A stretch of DNA of 16,041 bases from JAGRKR01 sp041397725 (GCA_041397725.1 JAWKVZ010000015.1:1-16041), one strand, 5' to 3'. Counted from the stretch's first letter, positions 8,271 through 14,751 are shown. Made by a program: numbers and translations. Notes: generated by a model from the letters alone, not told the origin.

Positions 8271-8606
8271 ATGGGCGCGGCTTCCCACGTTTCCGACTCG
8301 AATTTCGAAAAGGAAGTCCTCAAGTCTTCCGAGCCGGTGCTCGTCGACTTCCACGCGGAGTGGTGCGGCCCCTGCAAGGCTATGGCCCCGGCGCTCGAAG
8401 AGGTTGCCACGGCGATGGCCGGCAAGGTCAAGGTGGCCAAGATCGACGTCGATCAGAACCCGGCCATCACCAGCAAGTATCGCATTCAGGCCATGCCGAC
8501 GCTGATCCTGTTCAAGGACGGCAAGGTTGCCGCGCAGCATGTCGGCGCGCTCGTGACCAAGAAGAAGATCGAGGATTGGCTGAAGTCGGCGGGCGACGTC
8601 GCCTGA
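8271..8606 (+). CDS. trxA: Thioredoxin TrxA
   Basis: This is a 111-residue single-domain thioredoxin, close to the 108 residues of the E. coli protein and collinear with it at the key positions. The redox site is WCGPC (Cys32, Cys35), the buried Asp is Asp26, and the cis-proline is Pro76 in QAMPTLILF. It reduces disulfides in cytoplasmic proteins such as ribonucleotide reductase and methionine sulfoxide reductase and is recycled by thioredoxin reductase. The start is fixed by an AGGAG ribosome site at 8259-8263, seven bases before the ATG. Reading from an upstream in-frame GTG/ATG would add residues without homology. Residue 28 is His where bacterial thioredoxins normally have Trp. The gene lies 49 bases after addA and may be co-transcribed with it or have its own promoter inside addA. 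It is followed by a strong terminator. The identification is certain. Confidence 0.97.
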   Translation: MGAASHVSDSNFEKEVLKSSEPVLVDFHAEWCGPCKAMAPALEEVATAMAGKVKVAKIDVDQNPAITSKYRIQAMPTLILFKDGKVAAQHVGALVTKKKIEDWLKSAGDVA

Positions 8607-8619
8607 GGGCGAGCGCGAC

Positions 8620-8640
8620 GCGCCCCGTCGGCACGGGCGC
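8620..8640 (+). other. Hairpin just after trxA
   Basis: GCGCCCCGT and ACGGGCGC pair over 8 bases around a CGGC loop, with one bulged C. It begins 13 bases after the trxA stop and has no T-run, so by itself it is not a terminator. It may protect the 3' end of the message, upstream of the true terminator at 8669. In DNA this GC-rich such a hairpin could also be chance. Confidence 0.4.
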
Positions 8641-8668
8641 GATCGATCCACAGTCCCGAGACCGATGC

Positions 8669-8704
8669 GAGCCCTGGAGATCTCTCCGGGGCTCGTTTCT
8701 TTTG
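8669..8704 (+). terminator. Strong intrinsic terminator of the amgK-murU-addB-addA-trxA unit
   Basis: GAGCCCTGGAG pairs with CTCCGGGGCTC to make an 11-base-pair stem with one G-U pair and a four-base loop (8669-8694). The run TTTCTTTTT at 8696-8704 follows almost at once. Stem strength and T-run are those of a classic Rho-independent terminator. It lies 63 bases after the trxA stop and separates this unit from the ATP synthase operon. Confidence 0.9.
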
Positions 8705-8830
8705 GCGCGCTCGGCAGTCGCGATCGCAACGTCCTCCATCTCGCTGAGACCCGGCCATTGCTCGGCGTCGCCTTCGCGCCGGGTGCGCGACCGTCCGCCT
8801 GCTCGAAAACAGGCAAAACCAGGGACCGAA

Positions 8831-8862
8831 CCCCGCCGAAAAGACAGCGATCCCCGCGAAAA
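8831..8862 (+). repeat. Spaced direct repeat CCCCGC(C)GAAAA
   Basis: CCCCGCCGAAAA at 8831-8842 recurs as CCCCGCGAAAA at 8852-8862, differing by one C. The copies are 20-21 bases apart, about two turns of the helix, so both would face the same side of the DNA. They lie about 90-120 bases upstream of the atpI promoter -35 element, a reasonable place for an activator. No known regulator site is recognised; chance similarity is possible. Confidence 0.4.
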
Positions 8863-8952
8863 CGGTGTGCAACTTAAGTCGATTTGTCGCAGAACCGCCG
8901 ATCGCCAGAATTTTTCACGCAATATCAGTGCATTAAGACACACTCAACCGCC

Positions 8953-8981
8953 TTGACACCCTCCAGGGGCGTCACTAAGGT
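8953..8981 (+). promoter_or_regulatory. Sigma-70-type promoter of the atpI-atpB-atpE-atpF'-atpF operon
   Basis: A perfect -35 hexamer TTGACA (8953-8958) is followed after exactly 17 bases by TAAGGT (8976-8981). TAAGGT is a weak match to the E. coli -10, but alphaproteobacterial housekeeping promoters often keep a strong TTGAC and a loose -10. Transcription would begin near 8988 and leave a leader of about 50 bases before the atpI ATG. Position and spacing make this the best promoter in the window. Confidence 0.75.
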
Positions 8982-9013
8982 TCGCCGCGATTGACGGTCG
9001 TCCATCCAGCCAG

Positions 9014-9027
9014 CCGACGCGCGTCGG
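9014..9027 (+). promoter_or_regulatory. Perfect 14-base palindrome in the atpI leader
   Basis: CCGACGCGCGTCGG reads the same on both strands. In RNA it can form a five-pair stem with a GCGC loop ending 12 bases before the atpI ATG. It overlaps the first bases of the only purine-rich stretch (CGGAACGGG) that could act as a ribosome site. It could limit atpI translation or be an operator. The structure is seen; its role is inferred. Confidence 0.4.
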
Positions 9028-9039
9028 AACGGGCCTCCC

Positions 9040-9447
9040 ATGTCAGACGATGGCAACAAGGCGTCCCCGGGCAAATCTGAAATCAGCCCTGAGGACCGGG
9101 AGGCGTTCAAGCGGCGCGCCGCTGAGATCGGCAAGCGTCTCGACGCGGTGAAGTCGAGGCACGAGCCGGACCGCGAGGCTGCCCAGGAGCAATCCGGGCG
9201 CAGCCGCGCGCTCAGTCAGGGTTTGCGGATTGCGACCGACCTGTTCGCCGGAGTGGCCGTTGGCCTCTTCATCGGATGGGGATTGGATCAGCTGCTGGGC
9301 ACGAACTGGCTGATCATTGTGTTTCTACTGGTCGGCGTAGCGGCCGGATTGCTCAATGTGATCCGGACGGCACGACGGCTTCAGGCCGAGTCGGAGCCCT
9401 TGCAGCGCAAGGCTCCCTCCGTGAAGGACGACGACGAGGACAAATGA
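9040..9447 (+). CDS. atpI: ATP synthase accessory protein AtpI (subunit I)
   Basis: This 135-residue protein has a charged N-terminal half, two membrane segments (about residues 63-84 and 88-108) and a charged C-terminal tail rich in Asp. The pattern ATDLFAGVAVGLFIGWGLDQLLGT, a short turn, then LVGVAAGLLNVIRTA is that of the AtpI/AtpZ family. AtpI is a non-stoichiometric membrane protein linked to assembly or stability of the c-ring in F-type ATP synthase. It is the first gene of the F0 operon, as in most bacteria, and lies 18 bases before atpB. The ribosome site is poor (CGGAACGGG at 9025-9033), consistent with the low level usually needed. No other in-frame start fits better. Confidence 0.93.
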   Translation: MSDDGNKASPGKSEISPEDREAFKRRAAEIGKRLDAVKSRHEPDREAAQEQSGRSRALSQGLRIATDLFAGVAVGLFIGWGLDQLLGTNWLIIVFLLVGVAAGLLNVIRTARRLQAESEPLQRKAPSVKDDDEDK

Positions 9448-9465
9448 GCACTCGGGGGGCTGGAA

Positions 9466-10242
9466 GTGGCGGCCGCACACGGTGATGGCGGGGGCAACGA
9501 CCCCATGCATCAGTTCGAGATCCACGAGATCATTCCTCTCGAGGTTTTCGGACTAAAGGCTTCATTCACGAACTCCTCGGCCTTCATGCTGCTGGCCGTG
9601 GCGCTCATTTCCGCCTTCCTGATCCTGTCGATGCGCGGGCGCTCGCTGGTGCCGACACGCCTCCAGTCGATGGCGGAACTCTCCTACGAGTACATCGCCG
9701 GCCTCGTGCGCACGAATCTCGGGCAAGAAGGCATGCGCTTCTTCCCGTTCGTGTTCTCGCTCTTCATGTTCATCTTCTTCGCGAACATGCTGGGCATGAT
9801 CCCCGGCTTCTTCACGGTCACGAGCCACATCATCATCACCTTCGCGCTCGCCATGCTGGTCATGACCATCGTGGTGGGCTACGGCATCTACAAGAACGGC
9901 TTCGGCTTCCTGAAGCTCTTCGTGCCGAGTGGCGTGCCGTGGGTGATCATGCCGCTGCTGATGCTGATCGAGTTCGTGTCGTTCCTGTCGCGCCCGCTCA
10001 GCCTCTCAATCCGACTGTTCGCCAACATGCTGGCCGGCCACATCACGATGAAGGTCTTCGCCGGCTTCGTGGTAAGCCTCGGCGCCCTCGGTGCCGCCGG
10101 CCTGCCCCTGGCGTTCGTCCCCTTCACGATGACGGTGGCGCTGACCGTGCTTGAGGTCTTCGTCGCCTTCCTGCAGGCCTTCGTGTTCACCGTTCTGACG
10201 TGCATCTATCTCAACGATGCCTTGCATCCCGGGCATCATTGA
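9466..10242 (+). CDS. atpB: F0F1 ATP synthase subunit a
   Basis: This 258-residue, strongly hydrophobic membrane protein forms the proton half-channels next to the c-ring. The essential stator Arg is Arg183 in LSIRLFANMLAGH, equal to Arg210 of E. coli. The last helices contain LEVFVAFLQAFVFTVLT, with Glu230 and Gln237 at the channel positions. The N-terminal DPMHQFEIHEIIPLEVFGLK block is typical of alphaproteobacterial subunit a. The start is chosen as GTG 9466, six bases after a run of six G; it adds a Gly/Ala-rich leader of 13 residues. An in-frame ATG at 9505 would give 245 residues but has no well-placed ribosome site. The gene lies between atpI and atpE in the standard order. Function is certain, start less so. 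Confidence 0.97.
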   Translation: MAAAHGDGGGNDPMHQFEIHEIIPLEVFGLKASFTNSSAFMLLAVALISAFLILSMRGRSLVPTRLQSMAELSYEYIAGLVRTNLGQEGMRFFPFVFSLFMFIFFANMLGMIPGFFTVTSHIIITFALAMLVMTIVVGYGIYKNGFGFLKLFVPSGVPWVIMPLLMLIEFVSFLSRPLSLSIRLFANMLAGHITMKVFAGFVVSLGALGAAGLPLAFVPFTMTVALTVLEVFVAFLQAFVFTVLTCIYLNDALHPGHH

Positions 10243-10304
10243 GGTTAGACGCACGAGCCTTTCACAATCGGTATTGGACCAACCCACCTCCAAGGAGCCC
10301 AGAC

Positions 10305-10532
10305 ATGGACCCCAACGCAGCAAAGCTGATCGGCGCCGGCATCGCTTGCCTCGGAATGGCAGGCGCAGGCATCGGCCTTGGCCACCTCTTCGGCAACTAC
10401 CTGTCCGGCGCGCTCCGCAATCCGTCGGCCGCCCAGGGCCAGTTCACGAACCTGATCATCGGCATGGCGCTGACCGAGGCCCTCGGCATCTTCTCCTTCG
10501 CCGTCGCCCTCATCCTGCTGTTCGTGAAGTAG
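10305..10532 (+). CDS. atpE: F0F1 ATP synthase subunit c
   Basis: This 75-residue hairpin protein has two membrane helices joined by the polar loop RNPSAAQGQ (Arg38-Asn39-Pro40), which contacts F1. The proton-carrying carboxylate is Glu58 in MALTEALGIFSF. The glycine-rich helix GMAGAGIGLGHLFGNY allows tight packing of the c-ring. Length and sequence closely fit alphaproteobacterial c subunits, and I see nothing suggesting sodium coupling. The start is fixed by a near-perfect AAGGAG at 10292-10297, seven bases before the ATG. This is the strongest ribosome site in the operon, as expected for a subunit needed in about ten or more copies. A gap of 62 bases separates it from atpB, and a hairpin follows it. 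Confidence 0.97.
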   Translation: MDPNAAKLIGAGIACLGMAGAGIGLGHLFGNYLSGALRNPSAAQGQFTNLIIGMALTEALGIFSFAVALILLFVK

Positions 10533-10556
10533 CAAGCCTACGCTCGCCAGCCCTGC

Positions 10557-10578
10557 GTCGGCGCCATGACACGCCGAC
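10557..10578 (+). other. Hairpin between atpE and atpF'
   Basis: GTCGGCG (10557-10563) and CGCCGAC (10572-10578) pair perfectly over seven bases around an eight-base loop. No T-run follows, so it is not a complete intrinsic terminator. Placed right after the c-subunit gene, it could stabilise the upstream message or let only part of transcription pass. The role is inferred. Confidence 0.45.
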
Positions 10579-10608
10579 TCGGGCGCTGACCAGCGTTGGA
10601 GAACGACG

Positions 10609-11160
10609 ATGGCCGCACCGACAAAGACGGGCACGGGCGTAGGGCATCCTCCGCCGTCCGGGGGGAATTTCCCGCCGCTCGATACCTCGACCTTCGTGCC
10701 CCAGCTCATCTGGCTCGCGATCTCATTCGGATTGCTGTACCTGCTGATGTCACGCATCGCCTTGCCGAGGATCGGCCAGGTGATCGAGGAGCGCAGGGAA
10801 CGCATTCAACGGGATCTGGACGCCGCCGAGCGTCTGAAGGGCGAGACCGAGCAGGCCCTGGCCGCCTACGAGCAGGCCCTGGCTCAGGCTCGCGCCAAGG
10901 CGCACGGCATCGCCTCCGGCGAGCGGGAGCGCCTGGCTGCGGATGGTGAGCGTGAGCGGCAACGCGTCGAGCAGCAGCTCGCCGCACAACTTGCCGACGC
11001 CGACAAGCGCATCGCCGCCACCAAGACCAAGGCGCTCGCCCAGATCAACGAGGTGGCCGCCGATACCGCCGGCGCCGTCGTCAAGGCGTTGATCGGTGCC
11101 GACGTCAGCCGCGACGAGGTCGTCAAGGCGCTGGCGGCGGCCGCGCCTGCCAAGTCGTGA
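10609..11160 (+). CDS. atpF2: F0F1 ATP synthase subunit b' (second stator b-type subunit)
   Basis: This 183-residue b-type subunit has a Pro/Gly-rich N-terminus, one membrane helix at about residues 30-49 (PQLIWLAISFGLLYLLMSRI) and a long charged helix (about 55-140) rich in Ala, Glu, Gln and Arg, as expected for the peripheral stalk. With the b subunit encoded next it forms the b/b' heterodimer that holds F1 against rotation; photosynthetic bacteria, alphaproteobacteria and chloroplasts have this pair, whereas E. coli has a b homodimer. The LPRIGQVIEERRERIQRDLDAAE block after the helix is characteristic of b'. A GGAGAA ribosome site at 10598-10603 fixes the start. The gap to atpE is 76 bases and to atpF 67 bases, each holding a hairpin. 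Some annotations call this gene atpG or atpX. Confidence 0.95.
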   Translation: MAAPTKTGTGVGHPPPSGGNFPPLDTSTFVPQLIWLAISFGLLYLLMSRIALPRIGQVIEERRERIQRDLDAAERLKGETEQALAAYEQALAQARAKAHGIASGERERLAADGERERQRVEQQLAAQLADADKRIAATKTKALAQINEVAADTAGAVVKALIGADVSRDEVVKALAAAAPAKS

Positions 11161-11175
11161 GACAAAACTGGTAAC

Positions 11176-11190
11176 GGCCTCACCGAGGCC
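11176..11190 (+). other. Hairpin between atpF' and atpF
   Basis: GGCCTC and GAGGCC pair over six bases around an ACC loop. Directly beside it GGGCATGCCC (11191-11200) is a second perfect palindrome. No T-run follows. It could mark a processing or stability point in the operon message; no function can be assigned from sequence alone. Confidence 0.4.
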
Positions 11191-11227
11191 GGGCATGCCC
11201 GCCGGAGATGGGCACTGAGGTGACGAC

Positions 11228-11713
11228 ATGCTGAGCAATCCGACATTCTGGGTGGGCGTCGCCTTCCTCTGCTTCATCGGCATCCTGATCTACTTCAAGG
11301 TGCCCGGCATGATCACCAAGCTCCTCGACGACCGCGCGGAGGCGATCCGAAGCGAGCTCGACGAGGCGCGCCGCCTGCGCGAGGAGGCACAGGCGCTGCT
11401 CTCCGAATATCAGCGCAAGCAGCAGGAAGCCGAGAAGGAGGCCGAGGCCATCATCGCGCAGGCCAAGCGCGAGGCCGAAGCCCTGACCGCCGAGACCAAG
11501 GCCAGTCTCGCCGAAACCCTGGCGCGGCGCACGCGCATCGCCGAGGACAAGATCAAGCGCGCCGAGGCGCAGGCCATGGCCGAGGTCCGCTCGGCCGCCG
11601 TCGATGCTTCCATGGCCGCCGCCGAGCGACTGGTGCGCGAACGCATGGGCACCGACGCCTCCACGTCCGTCATCGAGAAGAGCATCCGCGAGCTCAAGGG
11701 CAAGCTGAATTAG
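11228..11713 (+). CDS. atpF: F0F1 ATP synthase subunit b
   Basis: This 161-residue stator subunit has one membrane helix at about residues 5-24 (PTFWVGVAFLCFIGILIYFK) and a long charged coiled-coil helix with repeated Glu/Ala/Arg/Lys (LLDDRAEAIRSELDEARRLR onward). The C-terminal GTDASTSVIEKSIRELKGKL is typical of alphaproteobacterial b. It pairs with b' to anchor F1 to subunit a. It differs from b' by its very short N-terminus and by the VPGMITKLLDDRAE block. A GAGG ribosome site at 11217-11220 lies seven bases before the ATG. It is the last gene of the operon: the F1 genes do not follow, and a terminator stands 27 bases downstream. Alphaproteobacteria usually keep F0 and F1 in separate operons, so this is expected. 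Confidence 0.96.
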   Translation: MLSNPTFWVGVAFLCFIGILIYFKVPGMITKLLDDRAEAIRSELDEARRLREEAQALLSEYQRKQQEAEKEAEAIIAQAKREAEALTAETKASLAETLARRTRIAEDKIKRAEAQAMAEVRSAAVDASMAAAERLVRERMGTDASTSVIEKSIRELKGKLN

Positions 11714-11740
11714 CCTCGACGCCCATTGGCGCGACGCAGG

Positions 11741-11773
11741 AAAAGGGGCGGGCACATCGTGACCCGCCCTTTT
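11741..11773. terminator. Symmetrical, probably bidirectional terminator between atpF and gcvPB
   Basis: AAAAGGGGCGGG (11741-11752) and CCCGCCCTTTT (11763-11773) pair with one bulged G around a ten-base loop. The A-run on one side and T-run on the other let it end transcription on either strand. It sits between two convergent operons, 27 bases after atpF and 63 bases after gcvPB in its own direction, and no other terminator is seen in the 123-base gap. The rest of the gap holds nothing recognisable. Confidence 0.85.
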
Positions 11774-11836
11774 CGTTTGGCCTGCTGCGGATAGGTCTGC
11801 GCCCCCTTCCGCTCGCCCTCACCGGCTCACCAGCGA

Positions 11837-13399
11837 TCAGCGGTTGGTCTCGCGCCGCCAGCGCAGCTTCGGCTCGCGCGCGGCCCGCGTCTCGTCGAGA
11901 CGACGGCGCGGGGCGAGACGCGGCGCTTCCTTGAAGCGGGCCAGGTCGCCGCGCTGCGCCGCCTCTGCGAGATCCCTGAGCGTGGCGATGAACAGATCCA
12001 GCGACTGCTTGGATTCGCTCTCCGTCGGCTCGATGAGCATCGCCCCGTGTACCACGAGCGGGAAGTACATGGTCATGGGATGGTAGCCCTCGTCGATCAT
12101 CGCCTTGGCGAAGTCGAGCGTGGTGACGCCGGTGTCCTTGAGGAAGCGGTCGTCGAACAGCACCTCGTGCATGCAAGCCTGGTCGCCGAACGGCTGGCTG
12201 AACAGATCGCGCAGCCGCGCCCGCACGTAGTTGGCGTTGAGCACCGCGTCCTCCGACGCCTGCCGCATGCCGTCGGCGCCGTGGCTCAGCATGTAGGCAA
12301 GCGCCCGCACGAACATGCCCATCTGGCCATGGAACGCCGTCAGCCGCCCGAGTGGGGCCGCCTCGCGCCGTTCCGCGGCGTCGACCGTCTCGATCAGCCG
12401 GTAGCCACCCTCCGGCGTGCGCTGGACGAACGGCACCGGGGCAAATCGCGCCAGCGCCTCGGACAGCACCACCGGACCGGACCCCGGCCCGCCGCCGCCA
12501 TGCGGCGTCGAGAAGGTCTTGTGCAGGTTGATGTGCATGGCGTCGATGCCGAGCGCACCGGGCCGAACCTTGCCGACAATGGCGTTGAAGTTGGCTCCGT
12601 CGCAGTAGAAATAGGCGCCGGCGCGATGCACCACGTCGGCGATCTCCGCCACCTCCGGCTCGAACAGGCCGCACGTGTTCGGATTGGTCAGCATGATCGC
12701 CGCCACGTCGGGTCCAAGCGCCGACGCCACCTCGGCCGCGGCGACCGTGCCGTCGCTGCGGGCCGGGATCGCCTTGACGCTGTAGCCCATGAAGGCGGCC
12801 GTCGCCGGATTGGTGCCGTGCGCCGACTCTGGCACCAGCACGACCGAGCGCTTGCTGCCGGCCGCATCGTGCGCTGCCTTGATCGCGAGCATGCCCGCGA
12901 GCTCGCCATGGGCGCCGGCCTTGGGCGAGAGCGCCACCGCCGCCATGCCGGTCAGCTCGAGCAGGTAGCCCGAGAGCACCTCCATCAGCGCCAGCGCGCC
13001 CTGCACCGTCTGCTGCGGCTGCAGCGGATGGATGTCGGCGAAGCCGGGCAGGCGCGCCAGACGCTCGTTGAGGCGCGGGTTGTGCTTCATCGTGCACGAG
13101 CCCAGCGGATAGAGCCCGGAGTCGATGGCGTAGTTCTTGCGTGAGAGCCGCACGTAATGGCGCATCGCCTCCGGCTCCGTGAGGCCCGGCAGGCCGATCG
13201 GCTCTTTACGCTCGAGGCCACCGAGCTTCGCGCCAACCTTCGCCGGCTGCGGCAGGTCGACACCGGAGTTGGCAGGCCGGCCGATTTCGAAGATCAGCGG
13301 CTCCTCGTGGTCGAGGCCGCGGTTGCCTGTGAACGTGGCGGCCGACGAGCTGGCGGCGTCACCGGCCGAGGTCGGACGTCCCTGGGTATTCATGGCCAT
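11837..13399 (-). CDS. gcvPB: Glycine dehydrogenase (decarboxylating) subunit 2, P-protein beta chain
   Basis: This 520-residue PLP-binding half of the glycine cleavage P-protein decarboxylates glycine and passes the aminomethyl group to the lipoyl arm of GcvH, together with GcvPA. The Schiff-base lysine is Lys294 in INLHKTFSTPHGGGGPGSGP, followed by the glycine-rich phosphate loop. Also visible are YPLGSCTMKHNPRLNE near residue 97, SPKAGAHGELAG near 158 and ESAHGTNPA near 191, all typical of this chain. Three starts are possible in frame (GTG 13402, ATG 13399, ATG 13393). ATG 13399 is chosen because GGAGGT at 13406-13411 lies six bases upstream and the ATG overlaps the gcvPA stop as TGATG. 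The C-terminus is Arg-rich. It is the last gene of the operon and faces the ATP synthase operon tail to tail. The P-protein is one long chain in many other bacteria; here it is split. Confidence 0.96.
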   Translation of the reverse strand: MAMNTQGRPTSAGDAASSSAATFTGNRGLDHEEPLIFEIGRPANSGVDLPQPAKVGAKLGGLERKEPIGLPGLTEPEAMRHYVRLSRKNYAIDSGLYPLGSCTMKHNPRLNERLARLPGFADIHPLQPQQTVQGALALMEVLSGYLLELTGMAAVALSPKAGAHGELAGMLAIKAAHDAAGSKRSVVLVPESAHGTNPATAAFMGYSVKAIPARSDGTVAAAEVASALGPDVAAIMLTNPNTCGLFEPEVAEIADVVHRAGAYFYCDGANFNAIVGKVRPGALGIDAMHINLHKTFSTPHGGGGPGSGPVVLSEALARFAPVPFVQRTPEGGYRLIETVDAAERREAAPLGRLTAFHGQMGMFVRALAYMLSHGADGMRQASEDAVLNANYVRARLRDLFSQPFGDQACMHEVLFDDRFLKDTGVTTLDFAKAMIDEGYHPMTMYFPLVVHGAMLIEPTESESKQSLDLFIATLRDLAEAAQRGDLARFKEAPRLAPRRRLDETRAAREPKLRWRRETNR

Positions 13400-14751
13400 C
13401 ACAGCACCTCCGCCAGCGCCTGCGCGTAGAGTGCGCGGTCGTCGTCCGTGTTGATCTCCGTGGCGGCGACGATCAGCAGCCGCTCGAGGCCGTCGCGCGT
13501 GCGGTCGCGTCCAAGCAGGCGGGACAGCGGCACACCGGCGAGAACCCCCTTCTCGACAAGCTTGTCGACGACCGCAGCGGCATCATCCGGCAGACGGATC
13601 GTGAATTCGTTGAAGAAGGCCGGGTTCAACACCTCCACGCCGTCGATGCGCGCCAGACGATCAGCGAGATCCACCGCGGCGGCATGATTGAGGGCCGCCA
13701 GGCGACGCAGCCCCTGCTCGCCGAGCAGCGTCATGTGGATGGTGAAGGCCAGCGCGCAGAGGCCCGAGTTCGTGCAGATGTTGCTCGTCGCCTTCTCGCG
13801 GCGGATGTGCTGCTCGCGCGTCGAGAGCGTCAGCACGTAGCCGCGCCGCCCTTCCGCATCCACCGTCTCGCCGGCAAGACGACCCGGCATCTGCCGCACG
13901 AGCTTGTCCCGCGTCGCGAAGAGGCCGACGTAGGGCCCCCCGAAATTGAGGCCGTTGCCGATCGATTGCCCCTCCGCAGCGACGATATCCGCCCCCATGG
14001 CGCCGGGCGACCGGAGCGCGCCGAGCGCCACGACCTCTGTGACGACGACGACCAGAAGGGCGCCAGCCGCGTGAGCCGCATCGGCGATCGGGGTGAGGTC
14101 GCGGATCTGCCCGAACACGCTCGGATACTGCACGACCACACACGAGGTCTCGCGGTCGATGCGCGCGGCGATATCCTCGGCGCCCATCGGATCGACCGGC
14201 AGGGCGTCGACCGTCGAGCCGCCGTGATGCGCCAGCGTCTGGATGACGTCGAGATACTGGGGATGCAGGCCGCCGGAAACGATCGCCTTCTTGCGCCGCG
14301 TCACCCGATGGGCCATCAGCACCGCCTCGGCCGCCGACGTCGAGCCGTCGTACATGGAGGCGTTCGCCACATCCATGCCGGTCAGGAGCGCCACCTGGGT
14401 CTGGAACTCGAACAGGTATTGCAGCGTGCCCTGCGTGATCTCCGGCTGGTACGGCGTGTAGCTTGTCAGAAACTCGGAGCGCTGGATCAGGTGATCGACC
14501 GTCGCCGGCACGTGATGGCGATAGGCGCCCGCGCCGATGAAGAACGGCACCGCGCCAGCCGGCGTGTTGCGCGCGGCCAGCCGCCCGAGCTCGCGTTCGA
14601 CTTCGAGCTCCCCCTTGGCGCGAGGCAGCTCGGCCAGCTCCGCCAGCAGCTTGTCCTTGGGGACAGCAGCAAACAGCTCGTCGACTCCGGCGACGCCGAT
14701 GGCCGCCAGCATGGCCGTGCGGTCGGCTGGCTCGAGCGGGAGGTATCGCAT
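13399..14751 (-). CDS. gcvPA: Glycine dehydrogenase (decarboxylating) subunit 1, P-protein alpha chain
   Basis: This 450-residue chain resembles the N-terminal half of single-chain GcvP. It has the PLP-enzyme fold but no catalytic lysine of its own, and it forms an alpha2beta2 tetramer with GcvPB. Typical blocks are FIGAGAYRHHVPATVD near residue 71, TSYTPYQPEITQGTLQ near 95, NASMYDGSTSAAEA near 130, GQSIGNGLNFGGPYVG near 260 and the ATSNICTNSGLCAL block near 319. The start ATG overlaps the gcvH stop (TGATG), with a GGAGAG ribosome site at 14758-14763, six bases upstream. The stop overlaps the gcvPB start in the same way, so the three genes are probably translated in sequence from one message. 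The length is normal and no lesion is seen. Confidence 0.96.
   Translation of the reverse strand: MRYLPLEPADRTAMLAAIGVAGVDELFAAVPKDKLLAELAELPRAKGELEVERELGRLAARNTPAGAVPFFIGAGAYRHHVPATVDHLIQRSEFLTSYTPYQPEITQGTLQYLFEFQTQVALLTGMDVANASMYDGSTSAAEAVLMAHRVTRRKKAIVSGGLHPQYLDVIQTLAHHGGSTVDALPVDPMGAEDIAARIDRETSCVVVQYPSVFGQIRDLTPIADAAHAAGALLVVVVTEVVALGALRSPGAMGADIVAAEGQSIGNGLNFGGPYVGLFATRDKLVRQMPGRLAGETVDAEGRRGYVLTLSTREQHIRREKATSNICTNSGLCALAFTIHMTLLGEQGLRRLAALNHAAAVDLADRLARIDGVEVLNPAFFNEFTIRLPDDAAAVVDKLVEKGVLAGVPLSRLLGRDRTRDGLERLLIVAATEINTDDDRALYAQALAEVL
13406..13411 (-). promoter_or_regulatory. Ribosome binding site deciding the gcvPB start
   Basis: GGAGGT on the minus strand lies inside the last codons of gcvPA. 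It is six bases from ATG 13399, three from GTG 13402 and twelve from ATG 13393. This favours ATG 13399 and a gene overlapping gcvPA by one base. Confidence 0.8.

Larger units (their letters stand above)
8705..9039 (+). promoter_or_regulatory. Non-coding control region upstream of atpI
   Basis: No credible gene is seen in these 335 bases. Frames that cross it either run into trxA on the opposite strand or lack a ribosome site and any recognisable protein pattern. The stretch from about 8806 to 8945 is clearly richer in A and T than its surroundings, with repeated AAAA tracts (8806, 8815, 8839, 8859) and AATTTTT at 8909. This fits a promoter-upstream region that may be curved or bind regulators. 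A spaced direct repeat, a promoter and a palindrome in it are listed separately. Confidence 0.75.

Noticed and set aside
8486..8872. A 128-residue minus-strand frame through the trxA-atpI gap with a hydrophobic N-terminus
   Set aside because: It begins with GTG without a clear ribosome site, turns Arg-rich, and runs across the trxA terminator and into trxA on the opposite strand.
8884..8911. Possible second atpI promoter (TTGTCG, 16 bases, CAGAAT)
   Set aside because: Both hexamers match only partly and a much better promoter lies 70 bases downstream, so it was not listed as a feature.
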